The notes under the pieces: generated by a model
What the model was told of the DNA's origin: nothing
Seen by the model: only the letters and a program-made list of their open reading frames with translations
Database searches by the model: none
Made by a program: the position numbers and the translations under genes
Assembly (NCBI RefSeq): GCF_964063345.1
Contig: NZ_OZ061318.1
Location: forward strand, 558,001 to 622,000
Length of the DNA stretch: 64,000 nt
Direction of reading: 5' to 3'
From: Pseudomonas lini
Lineage (GTDB): Bacteria > Pseudomonadota > Gammaproteobacteria > Pseudomonadales > Pseudomonadaceae
In this document: positions 16,861 through 25,536 of the stretch, one piece after another
How the letters are laid out: the number at the start of each line of letters is the position of its first letter
Position numbering within the stretch: position 1 is the stretch's first letter

Positions 16861-17072
16861 AAAAGTTCTCCCTCTTCCAGGATGAGAGCCAACCTTGGCT
16901 ACAAAGTTATAGACGCTTGGAAAGCTGGAACGTCACGATGGAAGATCTGCAGCGATTGGTGCCTCGCCAAGCAATGCTTGAACAAATCCTTCCTTCTGGT
17001 CATATGGCATTGGCCGACCTCGAGCCTGGCAAGAGACTGCGACGGTCTAGCCTCGACCGTTGCAGTGGGTGG

Positions 17073-17245
17073 TCAGACGTCCGTCTGTTCCGCCATTTCC
17101 AGGGCGTCATCGACCTCGATCCCCAGGTATCTGACGGTACATTCAAGCTTCGTACGGCCAAGCAGGAGTCGCACTGCTCTCAGGTTCTTCGTCCGCGATA
17201 GATTAGCGATACCTTGGTTTTCCGTAGCGTGTGGGTACCGTACAT
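17073..17245 (-). pseudogene. Tyrosine recombinase (integrase) C-terminal remnant, frameshifted
   Basis: On the minus strand one frame reads 'MYGTHTLRKTKVSLIYR' and then runs off into a stop. The next frame continues the same domain as 'RTKNLRAVRLLLGRTKLE', then 'CTVRYLGIEVDDALEMAEQT' and DV-stop. Together they match the end of a phage-type integrase, with the catalytic H-x-x-R ('THTLRKT') and Tyr ('TVRYLGI'). A single base is missing at the junction (about 17195) and no N-terminal part is found upstream. It is a dead fragment of a mobile element. The remainder of 16861-17298 shows nothing else. Confidence 0.7.
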
Positions 17246-17298
17246 GGTTGGTGTGTCCTGCATCGGCAACCTCTCTTCGGTAATCTCACGCACATTCA

Positions 17299-17775
17299 GT
17301 GCATAAAATGGTCGCGAGAATGGACACCAGCTCCCTCACATTTCAACAGTTGTTTCGTCCGGGGAGCTGCTCAAATGGCTGCACCGTGGCCGAACGATGC
17401 TCCATCGATTTTCTAATTGACGAACGCTCATTGCTCAATGCTCTCATCACAGCTGCTGGTGATCATTCAGACTATATGGGCTGTTTCGTCAAAGGCTTTC
17501 CGGAGCCAAACAACCTGTCTAACTCTCGCCTGCTTTTATGCGAACACGCTGAAACAGAAAGTGGTCGTATCCTCCTCTACATTTGCCCCGAGTGCGGCGA
17601 CATTGGGTGTGGTTCCTACTCGGTGCATGTTCGCCAAAACGATGACTGCTTTACGTGGGATTCCTTTGCTTACGAGAACGGTTATGAAGAGCCTTTAATC
17701 ATAGAAGGCGTTGGCCCCTTCACATTTGAGAAGCATGCATATGAGGCGGCTATCAACGATGCGGCGGGGATCTAA
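17299..17775 (+). CDS. Hypothetical protein with a CPxCG-like motif
   Basis: Up to 158 residues (starts possible at 17299, 17308 or 17320; none has a strong ribosome site). Cysteines are grouped: 'GSCSNGCTVAERC' early and 'YICPECGDIGCGSYSV' in the middle, the latter looking like a zinc knuckle. The C-terminal part is acidic and aromatic ('FTWDSFAYENGYEEP'). I do not recognise a named family. It neighbours an integrase remnant and could be part of transferred DNA. Confidence 0.5.
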   Translation: MHKMVARMDTSSLTFQQLFRPGSCSNGCTVAERCSIDFLIDERSLLNALITAAGDHSDYMGCFVKGFPEPNNLSNSRLLLCEHAETESGRILLYICPECGDIGCGSYSVHVRQNDDCFTWDSFAYENGYEEPLIIEGVGPFTFEKHAYEAAINDAAGI

Positions 17776-18056
17776 AAGGTGATTTAACTGCACTACTAAA
17801 GCGGGATCGATTGCAGACCTTTGCAACGGGCAACCATGGGCCATATTGCACCCCTCCCTGACGGGCAGCTACCAGCCGAGGGGCTGGTCAGTCTTCGAAG
17901 CCCGTCTCTCCCTTTCCGATAATAGAGCGCGCGCCCGGCAGCAATCTTGACCATTGCGGCTATCATTAATGTCACTGTACTTTTTACGATTAAGCTCAGA
18001 AATGGGAAGCGTCACAGCAGTTTGCAGTGTCGCCCAGCCTTCTGGGGGGTTGCATC

Positions 18057-18500
18057 ATGAAATGGACTTCGCACTTGGCACTCGCGGCCCTTTGTACCAC
18101 CATCGTCCAAGCTGCGGATGTGTACAAATGCACGACCCCGGATGGTCGTGTGGTTTTCTCGAACTCCGGATGCGGAACCGCAAACGGGAGTGCAGAATTA
18201 CAAGAGCTGAAAATCAACAACATGGGGGGGCCCATCAAACCATCTTCTGGGCAACGGAAAACCCAAAGCGTGGATTCGGATTCGCCTCATAACTCGCCGA
18301 CCGTAGTCCAAGATTCCGCCGATGAAGATACAAGGGATGGTCGTATCAAGCGACGTTTAAGGGCTCAGGAGGAGTATCTCGACAGTCTGAAACCGAAAAT
18401 CCCTGGCGTGACGGTGATCAAAAATAAGGGTAGCGAAACCAACCACGAAAAATCGATGCGTCTGAGAGAGGAGGCTCGAGAACTTTACTACCAACACTAA
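18057..18500 (+). CDS. DUF4124-type secreted protein
   Basis: 147 residues from ATG 18057. A signal peptide ends at 'IVQAADVYKC', followed at once by the DUF4124 pattern 'VYKCTTPDGRVVFSNSGC' (a Cys pair in a small beta domain). The C-terminal half is charged and probably helical. DUF4124 proteins are common periplasmic proteins of proteobacteria with no settled function. Monocistronic. Confidence 0.72.
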   Translation: MKWTSHLALAALCTTIVQAADVYKCTTPDGRVVFSNSGCGTANGSAELQELKINNMGGPIKPSSGQRKTQSVDSDSPHNSPTVVQDSADEDTRDGRIKRRLRAQEEYLDSLKPKIPGVTVIKNKGSETNHEKSMRLREEARELYYQH

Positions 18501-18620
18501 TTGTTTTGAATGACGAGTTTGAATTGATGGTCTCGCGTGACCGGACTTCGCGCGCTGCTCAAGCGCCTATCTAGCGAACAAGTGATACCGCTATTTCAGT
18601 CCATGGTCGAAGCAGCTTTT

Positions 18621-18650
18621 CGTCACAGGCAGAAATCGGCCAGAAGTGAC
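18621..18650. repeat. Pseudomonad intergenic repeat (CAGGCAGAAATCGGCCAGAAG type), short copy
   Basis: CACAGGCAGAAATCGGCCAG is shared exactly with the copy at 15565. It lies in the 18501-18795 gap, inside an open frame that I do not accept as a gene. Confidence 0.5.
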
Positions 18651-18795
18651 ACCTGGAATGCCCTCGACCTTTACATCGCTTTGGAAGAGATCGCACTGGC
18701 CAACCCAAAACGTGCCTTGAGCAAACGCGGCTAGGCGCGTTCACACCGCTATAGTCGATTCTATTGCCGACCGTACTTCCAGGAGTTTTTCCCCA

Positions 18796-19665
18796 GTGTC
18801 TGACATGCCGATCAACTTCGCTTACACAAAACGCTTCAACGCCGTACTCGCCTACATTGATGCCCATCTCGAAGGTGACCTGTCGGTGAAGACGTTGAGC
18901 CAAGTGGCGAACTTTTCGGCGTTTCACTTCCATCGACAATTCACCGCGTTCGCAGGCGTGCCTGTCTCACGTTATGTGCAACTGATGCGGCTACGGCGCG
19001 CGGCACATCGCCTGGCCGCCTCCGCTGATCACTCGGTATTGGACGCCGCACTCGGTGCCGGCTTTGAAAGTCCCGAGGCATTTTGCAGGGCGTTCAGGCG
19101 GGCGTTCGGTATGACGCCGAGTGCGTTCAGGAGGGAACCGAACTGGCAGGTCTGGAATGCGGTATTCGCAATCCCTCACTTTTCCAGGACTATCATCATG
19201 CAAGTACGAATCGTGGAATTCCCTGAAGTCAGGGTAGCAACGCTTGAGCACTGCGGGCCAGCCGGGCTCGTCAATGAGAGCGTGCGCAAGTTCATCGAGT
19301 GGCGTATGCAGAGCGGACAGTCGCCGGTGGCATCGAGTCGCACCTTTGGCATTCCCTATGGCAACCCCGATACGACACCGCCACAAGCATTCCGCTTCGC
19401 CATTTGCGGCGAGATTCACGAGGCGGTAGCGCCGAATGAGTTCGGTGTGCACGAGATCGTCATTCCTGGCGGTCGCTACGTCGTGGTGCGACACGCGGGG
19501 TCACCGGATCACATTGGCGAAACGATCTATCCGATTTACCGCGATTGGCTTCCCGCCAGTGGAGAGGAACTTCGTGACCAGCCACTGTTCTTTCATTACC
19601 TGAGCGTCTATCCCGAGACACCGCAGGATCAATGGCAAACTGATGTATATGTTCCGCTGCAATAG
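18796..19665 (+). CDS. AraC-family regulator with GyrI-like effector-binding domain
   Basis: 289 residues starting at GTG 18796, with AGGAG ten bases upstream. Two AraC HTH motifs occupy residues ~8-110 ('LSVKTLSQVANFSAFHFHRQ' and 'VLDAALGAGFESPEAFCRAF'). A C-terminal GyrI/SOUL-like ligand-binding domain begins at 'QVRIVEFPEVRVATLEHCGP' and ends 'TDVYVPL'. This is the Rob/SbmC arrangement: DNA-binding domain first, hydrophobic-ligand sensor second. Such proteins often control efflux or stress genes. No obvious target adjoins. Confidence 0.9.
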   Translation: MSDMPINFAYTKRFNAVLAYIDAHLEGDLSVKTLSQVANFSAFHFHRQFTAFAGVPVSRYVQLMRLRRAAHRLAASADHSVLDAALGAGFESPEAFCRAFRRAFGMTPSAFRREPNWQVWNAVFAIPHFSRTIIMQVRIVEFPEVRVATLEHCGPAGLVNESVRKFIEWRMQSGQSPVASSRTFGIPYGNPDTTPPQAFRFAICGEIHEAVAPNEFGVHEIVIPGGRYVVVRHAGSPDHIGETIYPIYRDWLPASGEELRDQPLFFHYLSVYPETPQDQWQTDVYVPLQ

Positions 19666-19717
19666 CGGAGCAAGCAGCTTTCGACCCTGAGCTGATATCG
19701 ACGAGTGTCCGCTCAGG

Positions 19718-19760
19718 GTTGTGGATTTCGGCCAGTCATGACAGGCAGGAATCGGCCTCC
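19718..19760. repeat. Pseudomonad intergenic repeat (GGTTGTGGATTTCGGCC type)
   Basis: GGTTGTGGATTTCGGCCAGT then CATGACAGGCAGGAATCGGC; an inverted copy is at 13570. The rest of 19666-20041 becomes AT-rich toward the next gene and shows no further feature. Confidence 0.5.
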
Positions 19761-20041
19761 CAAAGCCAAAGGTTACATTCAGTCTCTTCGCCCCCTATTG
19801 ATCGCGTTCTGTCATCGACTATTTATATTGACGCCAAAAAAAAGAAGTCGCGCGATTACAGCTGAGGTGTTGGGCGTGAAATATAGGCCAATGATTTATA
19901 TGGATTTTTAAAAAAAGTCGGAATGGGTAGCGCAGAGTTATCTAGAGACCACTATTATTTCGTTATCGCCGAACTCGCTCTAATCACTGTTATGCGTCAG
20001 CGACAAAGCAAGCCCTTAATCAATAATTATAGGAGAGTAAC

Positions 20042-21253
20042 ATGTCGATAAAAAAAATAACGGCTTTACTCGTGCTGGCTTTTAGCTTTTTCGGAGTTAC
20101 GAGTTGCGCCAACATAAGAAATTATTCAGAAATCTCAAGCGAAAGAGACAAGAGCATAGTTCCTGATATTGACTATTATGACTTTGCATACAATATAGAT
20201 ACCATTGTGCTTCCTGCAGAAATAAAAACCAAAGAAAATGTAAATATAGACAACAATTTTTCGGACGAATTACAAATTTCAAACTGGGGGAATGTTATCA
20301 AGAATGCGACCCAGAAAGAAATTCATAACAGTGATCGTTTTATCGAATTTGGAATTTACAGTGGCCGCATTGAAATAAGCGCAGAAGTATCTTCAGTGTC
20401 TATAAGCAACGCATGGGGTGGAATTCGATCGAAGTGCAATGTTGTTTACACATATAAAGATTTAGTGGCAGGAAAAATACTCTCCAAGCATGAGAGCGCC
20501 ATTGAAATAATGGCACTGTCCCCTACCATACCAAAATCCAGCAATAGTTCTTTTTACAGCTTTGATCAACTCACCTATGCAATTGCTCGCGAGGCGATTG
20601 TTGGGCTCATTCGATTGCCGCCTATTGCTGATATTCAGCTGACACAAAAGCAAGTGAAGTTTTATAATTCGAACATCAAAAAAAAGCCCAAGCAAATTAT
20701 TAGTTATGTTCCGATTGACAACCTCATCAACAAGAATAAAAAAGAACTAAACTCTGCTTTTTCAACGACGAAGAAAATTCAAAAAAATAGTAATAAATCG
20801 GGGAAGAAAAATAAATCAAAGATTAGAGTAGACACCGTCTCTGCTCCCGCCACACCTCCCCTGGAATCTAACACTACTAGTGATACCCCCACCGCAAACA
20901 TCGTTAAATCGAGTGAAAATTCTGTCAGTCAGAACTCAAGCCAGGCCGCGACTGAAACTAAAAAAGACGATAGTGATTTAAGAGGAATTGCTAGTTCAAC
21001 GGAGTATTTGAAGGATGGCACCGTTAAAAACGACGAGCCAAGTTATGACGGCAGTGGATATATAGCCACCCCTCAAATCAACGTATCAGTAGAGCAAGAA
21101 AGAGCAATGGACGAATGGCTAAAAGAGGAAAATGCAAAGTTACAAGGAGCGACTGGCAATGCCACTTCACGTACCGGATATACAGGTGCGCCGAGACTCT
21201 ATCAACCTAAAAACAAGGTAGAGGCAGCGCCAGAAAAAGCAATGGACGAATGA
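20042..21253 (+). CDS. AT-rich hypothetical lipoprotein, 403 residues
   Basis: AGGAG precedes ATG 20042. A lipoprotein signal ends in 'FFGVTSC'. The first ~220 residues look like a folded alpha/beta domain, residues ~225-320 are a low-complexity Lys/Ser/Thr linker, and the tail has two 'VE...(R/K)AMDE' motifs (the second ends the protein). Codon use is strikingly AT-rich (many AAA, AAT, ATA) compared with neighbours, which points to horizontal transfer. A hairpin follows the stop. I recognise no family. Confidence 0.7.
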   Translation: MSIKKITALLVLAFSFFGVTSCANIRNYSEISSERDKSIVPDIDYYDFAYNIDTIVLPAEIKTKENVNIDNNFSDELQISNWGNVIKNATQKEIHNSDRFIEFGIYSGRIEISAEVSSVSISNAWGGIRSKCNVVYTYKDLVAGKILSKHESAIEIMALSPTIPKSSNSSFYSFDQLTYAIAREAIVGLIRLPPIADIQLTQKQVKFYNSNIKKKPKQIISYVPIDNLINKNKKELNSAFSTTKKIQKNSNKSGKKNKSKIRVDTVSAPATPPLESNTTSDTPTANIVKSSENSVSQNSSQAATETKKDDSDLRGIASSTEYLKDGTVKNDEPSYDGSGYIATPQINVSVEQERAMDEWLKEENAKLQGATGNATSRTGYTGAPRLYQPKNKVEAAPEKAMDE

Positions 21254-21285
21254 AGGTCTCCGATATCCATAGGAGAACTAAAAAC

Positions 21286-21309
21286 GCAGCGGGCACGCTC
21301 CGCTGCTTT
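21286..21309 (+). terminator. Terminator-like hairpin after the AT-rich lipoprotein
   Basis: GCAGCGG-GCACGCT-CCGCTGC followed by TTTG, 33 bp past the stop. Confidence 0.55.
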
Positions 21310-21493
21310 GAATATTATTGGGCGTAATGCGTATTAAGATTTCAGCATGTCTTTCGCGATAGTGTGTAGGATTGGCGGGTGGCATTCCTGTCGATCAATG
21401 CAGTTCAGATGACTGCTATCCAGGCTTAATGTTCTCGCTGCAAAGCTGTATGAGATGAAACTGCATTCCTTGCCTAGAGCATCCAGAGGAATG

Positions 21494-21952
21494 TCATTCC
21501 AATAGCGAAACCAGACGCGGCTCAATCGAGCACGTAAGCACCTCAAGTAGAGCCAGCGTCACCGGTAGTTTGAAGCGCCGCCGGCCAGCGCTGCCGGGGT
21601 TGAGGTATAGCCGTTCGCCGCGCCATTCTATGCGTGGCTTATGCGAATGGCCGGTGATCACCAGCCTTATGTCTGCATCAAGCACGGCAGGGACATCGGC
21701 AATGTCGTGTACCAGCAAGGTCTGCCATCCATTCAGGTCGAAACATAGTCGGTCGGCGATATTTGCTGCCCAAGGGGCGTCCAGATCATTGTTCCCGCGT
21801 ACTACATGCAGTGGGGCAATAGACGCCAGTTGATCAAGGATTTCGAGCTTGCCGATGTCTCCGGCATGAATGATCCATTCACACCCCTCCAGGGCAGCAA
21901 GGGCTTCGGCGCGCAGTAAGCCATGGGTATCGGAGATCACGCCAACTTTCAT
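21494..21952 (-). CDS. YfcE/MJ0936-type metallophosphoesterase
   Basis: 152 residues; GGAG lies ahead of ATG 21952. Metal-binding motifs of the calcineurin-like fold are all present: 'GVISDTHGL' (D-x-H), 'IIHAGDIG' (GD), 'VVRGNNDLD' (GNND), 'LLVHDI' and 'VITGHSHKP' (GHSH). Small stand-alone enzymes of this type hydrolyse phosphodiesters such as bis-pNPP or cyclic nucleotides in vitro; the cellular substrate is unknown. Gap 21254-21493 holds only the hairpin above. Confidence 0.9.
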   Translation of the reverse strand: MKVGVISDTHGLLRAEALAALEGCEWIIHAGDIGKLEILDQLASIAPLHVVRGNNDLDAPWAANIADRLCFDLNGWQTLLVHDIADVPAVLDADIRLVITGHSHKPRIEWRGERLYLNPGSAGRRRFKLPVTLALLEVLTCSIEPRLVSLLE

Positions 21953-22034
21953 GCAAAGCTCCAGACCGGGCTCAAGTATGGGAATTCACCAGAACCAACG
22001 CAGCCGACTGAATACCGGGCTTTCAAGGTGAGTA

Positions 22035-22523
22035 TTATGGTCGGCCCGCTCTGCTGCGGGTCATATGGATGAGTGCTGATCTACGACTATCCAGAGAAGA
22101 TCGTTCTTCAACAGCAAAGGGCAAGAAGCCCAGTTTTGGATAAAGCAGCAAGCCTGCTGTGTTTTCATTGAAGCATGAGATCTGGACCTCTGTGGCGTCG
22201 TAGCGATTGAACGCCAGAGCTGTCATTGTCTCCACGATGAAGGTCGCCACACCTTTACCTCGTGCCTCTTGGGCAACGATGACATTGCCGATACAGCAAA
22301 CCCCACCCGTTTCAGCCCGATAAAAGTTAGCAAAGCCGACGACGCTATTCCCGCTCTCGACAACCGTCGAGTCGAATCGTTGAGTAATAGCGTTAGACAG
22401 CTGAGCTTCAGTCAGCGGGTATTGAGCTTTCGGAAACATATAAAACAGTTCCCGAGCATCAAGGGGAAAGCTACAAATAGTTTTGATGTCATCAGCCTTC
22501 ACTGGCCTGTGTTGCAATATCAT
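22035..22523 (-). CDS. GNAT-family N-acetyltransferase
   Basis: 162 residues from ATG 22523, which has AAGGA eight bases upstream; an earlier start at 22586 lacks one. The acetyl-CoA-binding motif A is 'VIVAQEARGKGVATFIVETM' (R-G-K-G-V-A), followed by 'ISCFNENTAGLLLYPKLGF', the usual N...A..LY.k.GF motif B. The acceptor is not predictable. It follows the amidase gene on the same strand by 74 bp and may be cotranscribed. Confidence 0.87.
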   Translation of the reverse strand: MILQHRPVKADDIKTICSFPLDARELFYMFPKAQYPLTEAQLSNAITQRFDSTVVESGNSVVGFANFYRAETGGVCCIGNVIVAQEARGKGVATFIVETMTALAFNRYDATEVQISCFNENTAGLLLYPKLGFLPFAVEERSSLDSRRSALIHMTRSRAGRP

Positions 22524-22597
22524 CGCGCGTCCTTGAGGTCTATGTTTACCGCTAACCAAGCGGGATTGGAGCGTGTTCTGCCCCAATCCCGGCCTTC

Positions 22598-24364
22598 CTA
22601 TTTCTGGCCACCCGACAATGGTGGGGTTCGAGGCGGAATCAATCGCTTCGTCCCCGTCGACTCAAACGCCGAAGCCAAGCGAAGCAGCGTCGAGTCGTCA
22701 TAAGCACGACCGGCAAAGGTCAGCCCGACGGGCATGCCGATGTCTGGCATGACACCCATTGGCACCGTGACCGTGGGAACACCCAAGTGGCGGATGGCGA
22801 GATTGCCGTTGGCGACCCAGACACCGTTACTCCATGCGATGTCCGCAGACTTCGGATCGACATCGGCATTCGCCGGCCCGACGTCGGCCACCGTCGGGAA
22901 GATCACCGCGTCGAGCCCCAGCCGGTCCATCCACTCTTCAAGATCAATCCGGCGCGTCTGCTCAAGGCCGCGAAGTCCGTCCGGCACCGTGGTGATCTGG
23001 TCCCAAGGGGTGATGCCGCGCTCGGCCATCCGTACATATTCGTCCATGCCAGCGGCAAGGTCGCCCTCACGGTTGGGCAGTGTCCCCGGGTCGTGCGGGA
23101 AAATCAGCGGTCCGTTCACATCGACCAGGCGATTGAGTTTTGGATCGCCGTTGGCCTGCAGAAAATCGTCGAACGCCCAAGCCGTCAGATCCCATAACTC
23201 ATGATGGAGGAACTCTTTGGACACCAGGCCGCGGTTAAACACCGTCGGTGCTCCAGGGCGATCACCCTCGCAATTGGAGACCAGCGGGAAGTCGACCTCG
23301 ATCACTTCGGCACCAAAGGCTTCGAGTGCCTTGCGAGCCTCTTCCCAGAGCCCGATAACCGAGGGACGGGTGTTGATTCGCTGGCCCGTCGGACCGCCGA
23401 TACCAGGCGCATCGCTGGTGCCTGCATCGGGATCCGCATTGATGTACATACGAGGAACGCCGAAGCGCTTTCCGGCGAGGGCATCGGTGTTCGCGGCAAG
23501 CGACCCATAGGAAGCGGGACGCACCGAGGCGACACTCGGGATGGGCACCCAAGGTTGCATCCGCCACAGATCGCCTCGTGTGTCGGGATCATCCGCCACC
23601 ACCACGTCGAGCACTTCGAGCAAGTCCGCCATGGTTCTGGCAAACGGCACGACAACGTCCATGGTCGGCGTCAACGGCCAGTTGCCGCGCACCGAGATCA
23701 CCCCGCGCGAAGGCGTATAGGCACACAAACCATTGTTCGAGGCAGGCCCTCGGCCGCTCGACCAAGTCTCTTCGGCCAGGCCGAAGGCTGCGAAACTGGC
23801 GGCGGTTGCCGTACCGGCGCCGTTCGATGAACCCGAGGCGAAAGGGGCGGTGAGATAGTCAGCGTTGTACGGGCTCTCGGCACGGCCATAGACCCCGCGC
23901 TGCATGCCGCCGTTCGCCATGGGCGGCATATTGGTCTTGCCCAGGCAGATCGCGCCGGCGGCACGAAGCCGTTCGATGGTGAACGCATCGCGATAAGCAA
24001 TCAGGTTCGCGAAGGCGGGGCTTCCGGAGGCTGCGGTAAGCCCCTTCACCAGATAACTGTCCTTGGCCGTATAGGGAATGCCATCAAGCGGCCCCAGCGT
24101 TTCGCCCTTGGCCCGACGGGCATCGGACGCCTGCGCTTCCTTGAGCGCATCGGGGTTGCGAACCACCACTGCGTTGAGGGCGGTGGGCGTGTCCGGGCCG
24201 TCGTAGGCATCGATCCTGGCGAGATAGGCCTGGACCAGTTCAACCGCCGTCGTCTGGCCCGATTCGAGCGCAGCACGCAATTGGGCAATGGAAACCTCGG
24301 TGACTTCGATCATGCTGTTACCGTCGGCGGCTGATGGGTGACTGGATCTTGGACTCAAAGGCAT
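22598..24364 (-). CDS. Amidase-signature-family amidohydrolase
   Basis: About 588 residues from ATG 24364; a second ATG at 24313 ('MIEVTEVSIAQL') is where homology to amidases usually begins. The Ser-cisSer-Lys triad region is visible: Lys in 'PYTAKDSYLVKG', then 'PFASGSSNGAGTATAASFAA' and 'ETWSSGRGPASNNGL'. The latter two are variants of the usual GGSSGGS and TDTGGSIR motifs, so it belongs to a divergent branch. It hydrolyses a C-N amide bond; the substrate is unknown. Upstream lies a 190-bp gap and a LysR gene on the same strand. Confidence 0.85.
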   Translation of the reverse strand: MPLSPRSSHPSAADGNSMIEVTEVSIAQLRAALESGQTTAVELVQAYLARIDAYDGPDTPTALNAVVVRNPDALKEAQASDARRAKGETLGPLDGIPYTAKDSYLVKGLTAASGSPAFANLIAYRDAFTIERLRAAGAICLGKTNMPPMANGGMQRGVYGRAESPYNADYLTAPFASGSSNGAGTATAASFAAFGLAEETWSSGRGPASNNGLCAYTPSRGVISVRGNWPLTPTMDVVVPFARTMADLLEVLDVVVADDPDTRGDLWRMQPWVPIPSVASVRPASYGSLAANTDALAGKRFGVPRMYINADPDAGTSDAPGIGGPTGQRINTRPSVIGLWEEARKALEAFGAEVIEVDFPLVSNCEGDRPGAPTVFNRGLVSKEFLHHELWDLTAWAFDDFLQANGDPKLNRLVDVNGPLIFPHDPGTLPNREGDLAAGMDEYVRMAERGITPWDQITTVPDGLRGLEQTRRIDLEEWMDRLGLDAVIFPTVADVGPANADVDPKSADIAWSNGVWVANGNLAIRHLGVPTVTVPMGVMPDIGMPVGLTFAGRAYDDSTLLRLASAFESTGTKRLIPPRTPPLSGGQK

Positions 24365-24552
24365 CACTTATCTCAAAAGGGGTTTTCATATCGGTTCTCG
24401 TTGCACTGCATCAGCGCGGTCGATTATTCACAATATGGGCTCAACATCTTTATTTCGGGGCGCTTGATGCAGTATCTGCGACCAAGTACGTCGTACCCGT
24501 GATTTTGCATAAAATTAAAGAAAGAGCCCACCCCATAAACAGCCCTGAAATG

Positions 24553-25440
24553 CTACGCATCCTGAAGCCGCTCACGCAGAAACTCGATAAACCGCTGGGT
24601 TTTCGCCGGCAACAGCCGCGTCTCGGTGAGGGCGTAAACCGAGACGGGTGAAGCCTGCCACTGCGGCAGGACTCTGCGCAGCGTGCCATCGGCGATGTCT
24701 TGCGCAACGATACCTTCCCCCAATAACGCGATCCCCAGATCCAGAGTCGCCAGACGTCGAATCATTCCCACGCTGTTGAGTTCGAATCGACCGGCAACCT
24801 CAACCTCCACCTCCCCTTCACTGCCGGAGAGTATCCAGCGGTCGGCGCGCGTGCCGCGCATACGCAGGCATTCGTGGCTGACCAAGTCCGCGGGATGAAT
24901 CGGCTCACCGTGAAGTTCGAGATAACGGGGCGAGGCATACAGGTAGCGGCGCAAACTGGCGAGCTTACGGGCAATCAGGTTCGAACTCGCTGGCTCGCCC
25001 ATGCGAATGACCACATCGACCGGCTCACTCACCAGATCGACCTGGCGTGGAGTCAGATCAAACTCGAAGTTGATACCGGGATACAACTGCGCAAACTCCG
25101 CAATCAGCGGTGCCAGGTAGATATTGGCGAAATCCACCGGCAGTGAAGCCCGCAGTACACCGCTGGGCTGGGCAAGCATTTCGCCGAGCTGCTCGTGCGC
25201 GAGCCGGGCTTCGTCGACGATGCGTTTGCAGCGATCGAAGTACAACTGCCCCGCCTCGGTCAGCTCGATTTTGCGCGTGGTGCGATGTAAAAGCCTTAAC
25301 CCGATTTCCTTCTCGAGGCCACTTATCCGGCGCGACAGTGTCGAGTTCGGCATCCCCATCGCCTCGGCCGCACGGCGAAAACTGCGCGCCTTCACGACTT
25401 CGACGAACAGCGCCATGTCGTTGAGAAACTCCAATGTCAT
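24553..25440 (-). CDS. LysR-family regulator, divergent from an old yellow enzyme gene
   Basis: 295 residues. The N-terminal winged HTH 'SFRRAAEAMGMPNSTLSRRI' and 'LTEAGQLYFDRCKRIVDEA' are canonical. The effector domain starts near residue 90 ('GVLRASLPVDFANIYLAPLI'). It is divergent from the alkene reductase gene across 96 bp that contain the palindrome ATTGATCAAT (25495-25504), a plausible part of its site. This arrangement suggests it controls the reductase, probably in response to electrophiles. Confidence 0.9.
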   Translation of the reverse strand: MTLEFLNDMALFVEVVKARSFRRAAEAMGMPNSTLSRRISGLEKEIGLRLLHRTTRKIELTEAGQLYFDRCKRIVDEARLAHEQLGEMLAQPSGVLRASLPVDFANIYLAPLIAEFAQLYPGINFEFDLTPRQVDLVSEPVDVVIRMGEPASSNLIARKLASLRRYLYASPRYLELHGEPIHPADLVSHECLRMRGTRADRWILSGSEGEVEVEVAGRFELNSVGMIRRLATLDLGIALLGEGIVAQDIADGTLRRVLPQWQASPVSVYALTETRLLPAKTQRFIEFLRERLQDA

Positions 25441-25536
25441 TGCTCCATCAGTGGATCAGTCAATTCCGTTTTACCAGGTTTATCCCGAATTCGGATTGAT
25501 CAATGATAGCCACATCGTTTCCTGAGGAGTACCGCA

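Noticed and set aside
18537..18734. 65-codon frame after the DUF4124 gene
   Set aside because: It contains a copy of the CAGGCAGAAATCGGCC repeat, has no ribosome site and no recognisable protein.
19705..19911. 68-codon frame before the AT-rich lipoprotein
   Set aside because: It begins in the repeat at 19718 and lacks a ribosome site.
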